This document shows positions 62,032 through 64,000 of a stretch of 64,000 nucleotides of DNA, piece after piece. Each line of letters opens with the position of its first letter. The first letter of the stretch is position 1. Under the pieces are notes generated by a model that saw only the letters and a list, made by a program, of their open reading frames with translations, searched no databases and was not told the DNA's origin. Position numbers and translations under genes: made by a program. The stretch is from positions 186,001-250,000 of the forward strand of contig NZ_BPFX01000006.1 of the NCBI RefSeq assembly GCF_019655855.1. The letters are read 5' to 3'. This DNA comes from Pseudomonas paralcaligenes (lineage in GTDB: Bacteria > Pseudomonadota > Gammaproteobacteria > Pseudomonadales > Pseudomonadaceae).

Positions 62032-62934
62032 ATGTCCCCTTCCCTCGGCCCCAACGCGGCCACCCTCTGCGGCCTCGGCGCCATCGTCCTATGGAGCACC
62101 ATCGTCGGGCTGATCCGCAGCGTCAGCGAACACTTCGGCGCCATCGGCGGTGCCGCCTTGATCTACACGGTCGGCGCCCTGCTGTTGCTGCCCCTGCTCG
62201 GCCGCCCGCGCCTGCGCGGCTTCCCACGCATCTACCTGGTGCTGGGCAGCCTGCTGTTCGTCGCCTACGAACTCTGCCTGTCGCTCTCCCTGGGCTTCGC
62301 TCACAACCGAGCCCAGGCCATCGAGATCAGCATCATCAACTACCTTTGGCCCTGCTTCACCATCATCCTGGCCATCATCATGAACGGCCAGCCGGCGCGC
62401 TGGCCGATAATCCCGGGCATCGCCCTGGCCCTCACCGGCATCGCCTGGGTGGTCAGCGGCGACCAGGCCATCTCCCTGCAGCAGACCCTGGCCAACGTCT
62501 CCAGCAACCCTCTGAGCTACGGCCTGGCCTTCGCCGGCGCGGTGATCTGGGGCGTCTACTGCAACGTCACCAAGCGCTACGCGAACGGGCGCAACGGCGT
62601 GGTGCTGTTCTTCCTGCTGGTGGCGGCGACACTGTGGCTGCAGTACGCCTTCAGCGACCGCCAGGCGCTGAGCTTCAGCCTCCCCGCCAGCCTCGAACTG
62701 CTCGCCGCCGCCGCCGCGATGGCCGGCGGCTACGCCCTGTGGAACGTCGGCGTCCTGCGCGGCAACCTCACCCTGATGGCGAGCGCCTCGTACTTCACCC
62801 CTGTACTGTCGGCTCTGTTCGCCATGGTCTGGCTGGACACGCAACTGACCTCGGCGTTCTGGCAGGGCGTGGCGATGGTCACCGGCGGCTCCCTGCTGTG
62901 CTGGCTCGCCACCCGGGAGGCCCCCGGACACTGA
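62032..62934 (+). CDS. EamA-family exporter, YddG-like
   Basis: A 300-residue membrane protein with ten hydrophobic segments arranged as two EamA repeats. The second repeat begins near NPLSYGLAFAGAVIWGVYCNV. The pattern AIEISIINYLWPCFTIILAI is typical of YddG-like aromatic amino-acid exporters. ATG 62032 follows GGAGTAGCG. Substrate is inferred from family only. Confidence 0.85.
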   Translation: MSPSLGPNAATLCGLGAIVLWSTIVGLIRSVSEHFGAIGGAALIYTVGALLLLPLLGRPRLRGFPRIYLVLGSLLFVAYELCLSLSLGFAHNRAQAIEISIINYLWPCFTIILAIIMNGQPARWPIIPGIALALTGIAWVVSGDQAISLQQTLANVSSNPLSYGLAFAGAVIWGVYCNVTKRYANGRNGVVLFFLLVAATLWLQYAFSDRQALSFSLPASLELLAAAAAMAGGYALWNVGVLRGNLTLMASASYFTPVLSALFAMVWLDTQLTSAFWQGVAMVTGGSLLCWLATREAPGH

Positions 62935-63029
62935 CGAATCGCGCACGCCTAAGCGCTTGATAACGCGCCACTTTGTCCGCCGGACGGGGTTGACAGCACA
63001 AATCGACAAGAGAATAATGCGCGCCACTC

Positions 63030-63106
63030 GGCTACATAGCTCAGTCGGTTAGAGCGCAGCATTCATAATGCTGATGTCCCAGGTTCAAGTCCCGGTGTAG
63101 CCACCA
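63030..63106 (+). tRNA. tRNA-Met (anticodon CAT)
   Basis: A 77-nt cloverleaf with acceptor stem GGCTACA/TGTAGCC, anticodon stem-loop CAGCA-TTCATAA-TGCTG, T-loop GGTTCAAGTCC and encoded CCA. Genes beyond it (vapBC-like and an integrase) suggest it is an integration site, as with tRNA-Gly at 23913. Confidence 0.97.
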
Positions 63107-63114
63107 TACATTTC

Positions 63115-63140
63115 AAAGGGTTAGCTTCGGCTAGCCCTTT
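63115..63140 (+). terminator. tRNA-Met terminator
   Basis: Stem GGGTTAGC/GCTAGCCC, extended by AAA/TTT, closes a TTCG tetraloop nine bases after the tRNA CCA end. Confidence 0.8.
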
Positions 63141-63195
63141 GTCGTTTCTGGGCGGTGACTACATCGTGTCTACCGCAGAAACTGCGGGATCGCCG

Positions 63196-63615
63196 TTAGC
63201 TGTTCCAGGGATCCACCAGCGAAACCCCAAGCGACTCGAAATGGCGAACGTTGCGAGTGGCAATCACCGCATCATGCAGCCGGCCGATAGCTGCGATCTG
63301 AGCATCGGCCATATCCACTACCCTTCCCCGTGCCTCACTCCCTGCCGCAATCTCCGCGTAGTGCACGGCGGCATCGGCATCGAAGGGCAGAATATTGCCG
63401 GCGAAGTCTTCATCGAACATAGCTGACGCGAGATCCAACAGCCCGTGCTTGCGCTTGCCATCAGGCATGCGGGCGATGCCATAGAGGATCTCGGCAACGG
63501 TGATGGAGCTGATCACCAATTGGCTGGCCGGCTGAGCATCCACCCACTCCAGCACCTGGGGAGAGGGCTTGGCTCGCATCAGCTCGGACAGGACGTTGGT
63601 ATCCAGCAGGATCAT
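63196..63615 (-). CDS. vapC: PIN-domain toxin, FitB/VapC-type
   Basis: A 139-residue PIN-domain ribonuclease. The acidic residues are Asp in MILLDTNVLSELMR, Glu in SSITVAEILYGIARMP, and Asp in VVDMADAQIAAIGRLH. The final acidic motif and ATRNVRHFESLGV match FitB. Its ATG overlaps the antitoxin stop by ATGA, the usual coupling. Confidence 0.93.
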   Translation of the reverse strand: MILLDTNVLSELMRAKPSPQVLEWVDAQPASQLVISSITVAEILYGIARMPDGKRKHGLLDLASAMFDEDFAGNILPFDADAAVHYAEIAAGSEARGRVVDMADAQIAAIGRLHDAVIATRNVRHFESLGVSLVDPWNS

Positions 63616-63857
63616 TCGTCGAAACTCGCAGCCCGGACCTTGTCCTTGCGCTCAGGCAGTGCGAGATCCACGCCACCTACCGCAGCAAACCGCGAATGAA
63701 TACGGCTGCCCAAGCCACCGCGCTTTTCCTGACGGGAAAGAGCCTGCCTAAGGATCGTCCGCGCCTCCTCCTCCATGGAACGCCCATGGCTGGCCGCCAC
63801 GATGCGCAGCTGCGCCTTCAGATCATCATCCAGGTTACGAATCGTGATGCTGGCCAT
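63612..63857 (-). CDS. vapB: FitA/VapB-type ribbon-helix-helix antitoxin
   Basis: An 81-residue antitoxin. ASITIRNLDDDLKAQLRIVA then GRSMEEEARTILRQAL is the FitA ribbon-helix-helix pattern; the acidic C-terminal part binds the toxin. ATG 63857 follows GGAGGTCGAT; an earlier in-frame codon at 63899 is less likely. First gene of the pair. Confidence 0.93.
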   Translation of the reverse strand: MASITIRNLDDDLKAQLRIVAASHGRSMEEEARTILRQALSRQEKRGGLGSRIHSRFAAVGGVDLALPERKDKVRAASFDE

Positions 63858-63908
63858 ATCGACCTCCGCGAATCCAATGCAATCATTGATAGCATACATG
63901 CACGCGAG

Positions 63909-64000
63909 TCACGCGCATACGCCATAGCCGATCTGCTGGAGAGGTGAGAAGCGTAATGCCGACTCCAGATGATCCGGCGACAGGTGCGCATAGCGCATGG
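63909..64000 (-). CDS. tyrosine integrase, C-terminal fragment at window edge
   Basis: The last 30 codons visible read MRYAHLSPDHLESALRFSPL and then QQIGYGVCA to a stop at 63909. MRYAHL-P-HL is the catalytic Tyr region of phage integrases and closely matches the MRYAHLAPEHLHDAVRLGPM end of the integrase at 24715. The gene continues beyond the window. It probably belongs to an element integrated at tRNA-Met. Confidence 0.85.
   Translation of the reverse strand, partial: MRYAHLSPDHLESALRFSPLQQIGYGVCA

Overview
This window reads as chromosomal DNA of a high-GC Pseudomonas. The evidence is an algU-mucA-mucB-mucD envelope-stress locus divergent from nadB, a phaG gene, a complete pqq cluster with ercS/ercA-type alcohol genes, and dispersed Pseudomonas-type palindromic repeats. 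I cannot assign a species.

Layout. Positions 1-7.6 kb are core genes: mucD (cut by the window edge), mucB, mucA and algU on the minus strand, then nadB, ygfX, sdhE, ygfZ and an HDOD gene. Positions 7.7-18.3 kb are dominated by a guanidine-use locus. Two sigma-54-type promoters each lead into a guanidine-I (ykkC) riboswitch and each precede a related periplasmic binding protein. The permease, ATPase, two DUF1989 carboxyguanidine-deiminase-type proteins and a urea/guanidine carboxylase follow. The carboxylase carries an in-frame palindromic repeat inside its coding sequence. Positions 18.3-23.8 kb hold a DUF2157/DUF4824 pair, a diguanylate cyclase, a CWC protein, a pseudouridine synthase and phaG.

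Positions 23.9-31.8 kb are an integrated element in tRNA-Gly(CCC), bounded by direct repeats made of the tRNA 3' end plus its terminator. It has a toxin-antitoxin pair, a tyrosine integrase, a frameshifted replication initiator, a chain of five overlapping small genes (two of them paralogues), a divergent regulator and AT-richer hypothetical genes. I see no coat, adsorption or Zot-like assembly gene, so it looks like a filamentous-phage-related remnant or satellite.

Positions 31.8-40.3 kb hold small hypothetical genes, a ClpP-like protein, a LexA-box-controlled FAN1 nuclease/XPD-like helicase pair, a TerC-family gene with a structured leader, and a sirtuin. Positions 40.3-62 kb form an alcohol-oxidation region: ercS, ercA, pqqH, pqqE, pqqD, pqqC, pqqB and pqqA; a divergent AcoR-like sigma-54 activator; an aldehyde dehydrogenase and a heme-containing PQQ alcohol dehydrogenase with a near-consensus sigma-54 promoter and palindromic upstream sites; exaC; and genes for a SoxYZ-like carrier, an FCSD-like flavoprotein, a chemoreceptor and a periplasmic binding protein. 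A 21-bp palindromic repeat is scattered through this region and enters several reading frames.

The window ends in a second element at tRNA-Met(CAT), with vapBC-type genes and the C-terminus of another integrase.
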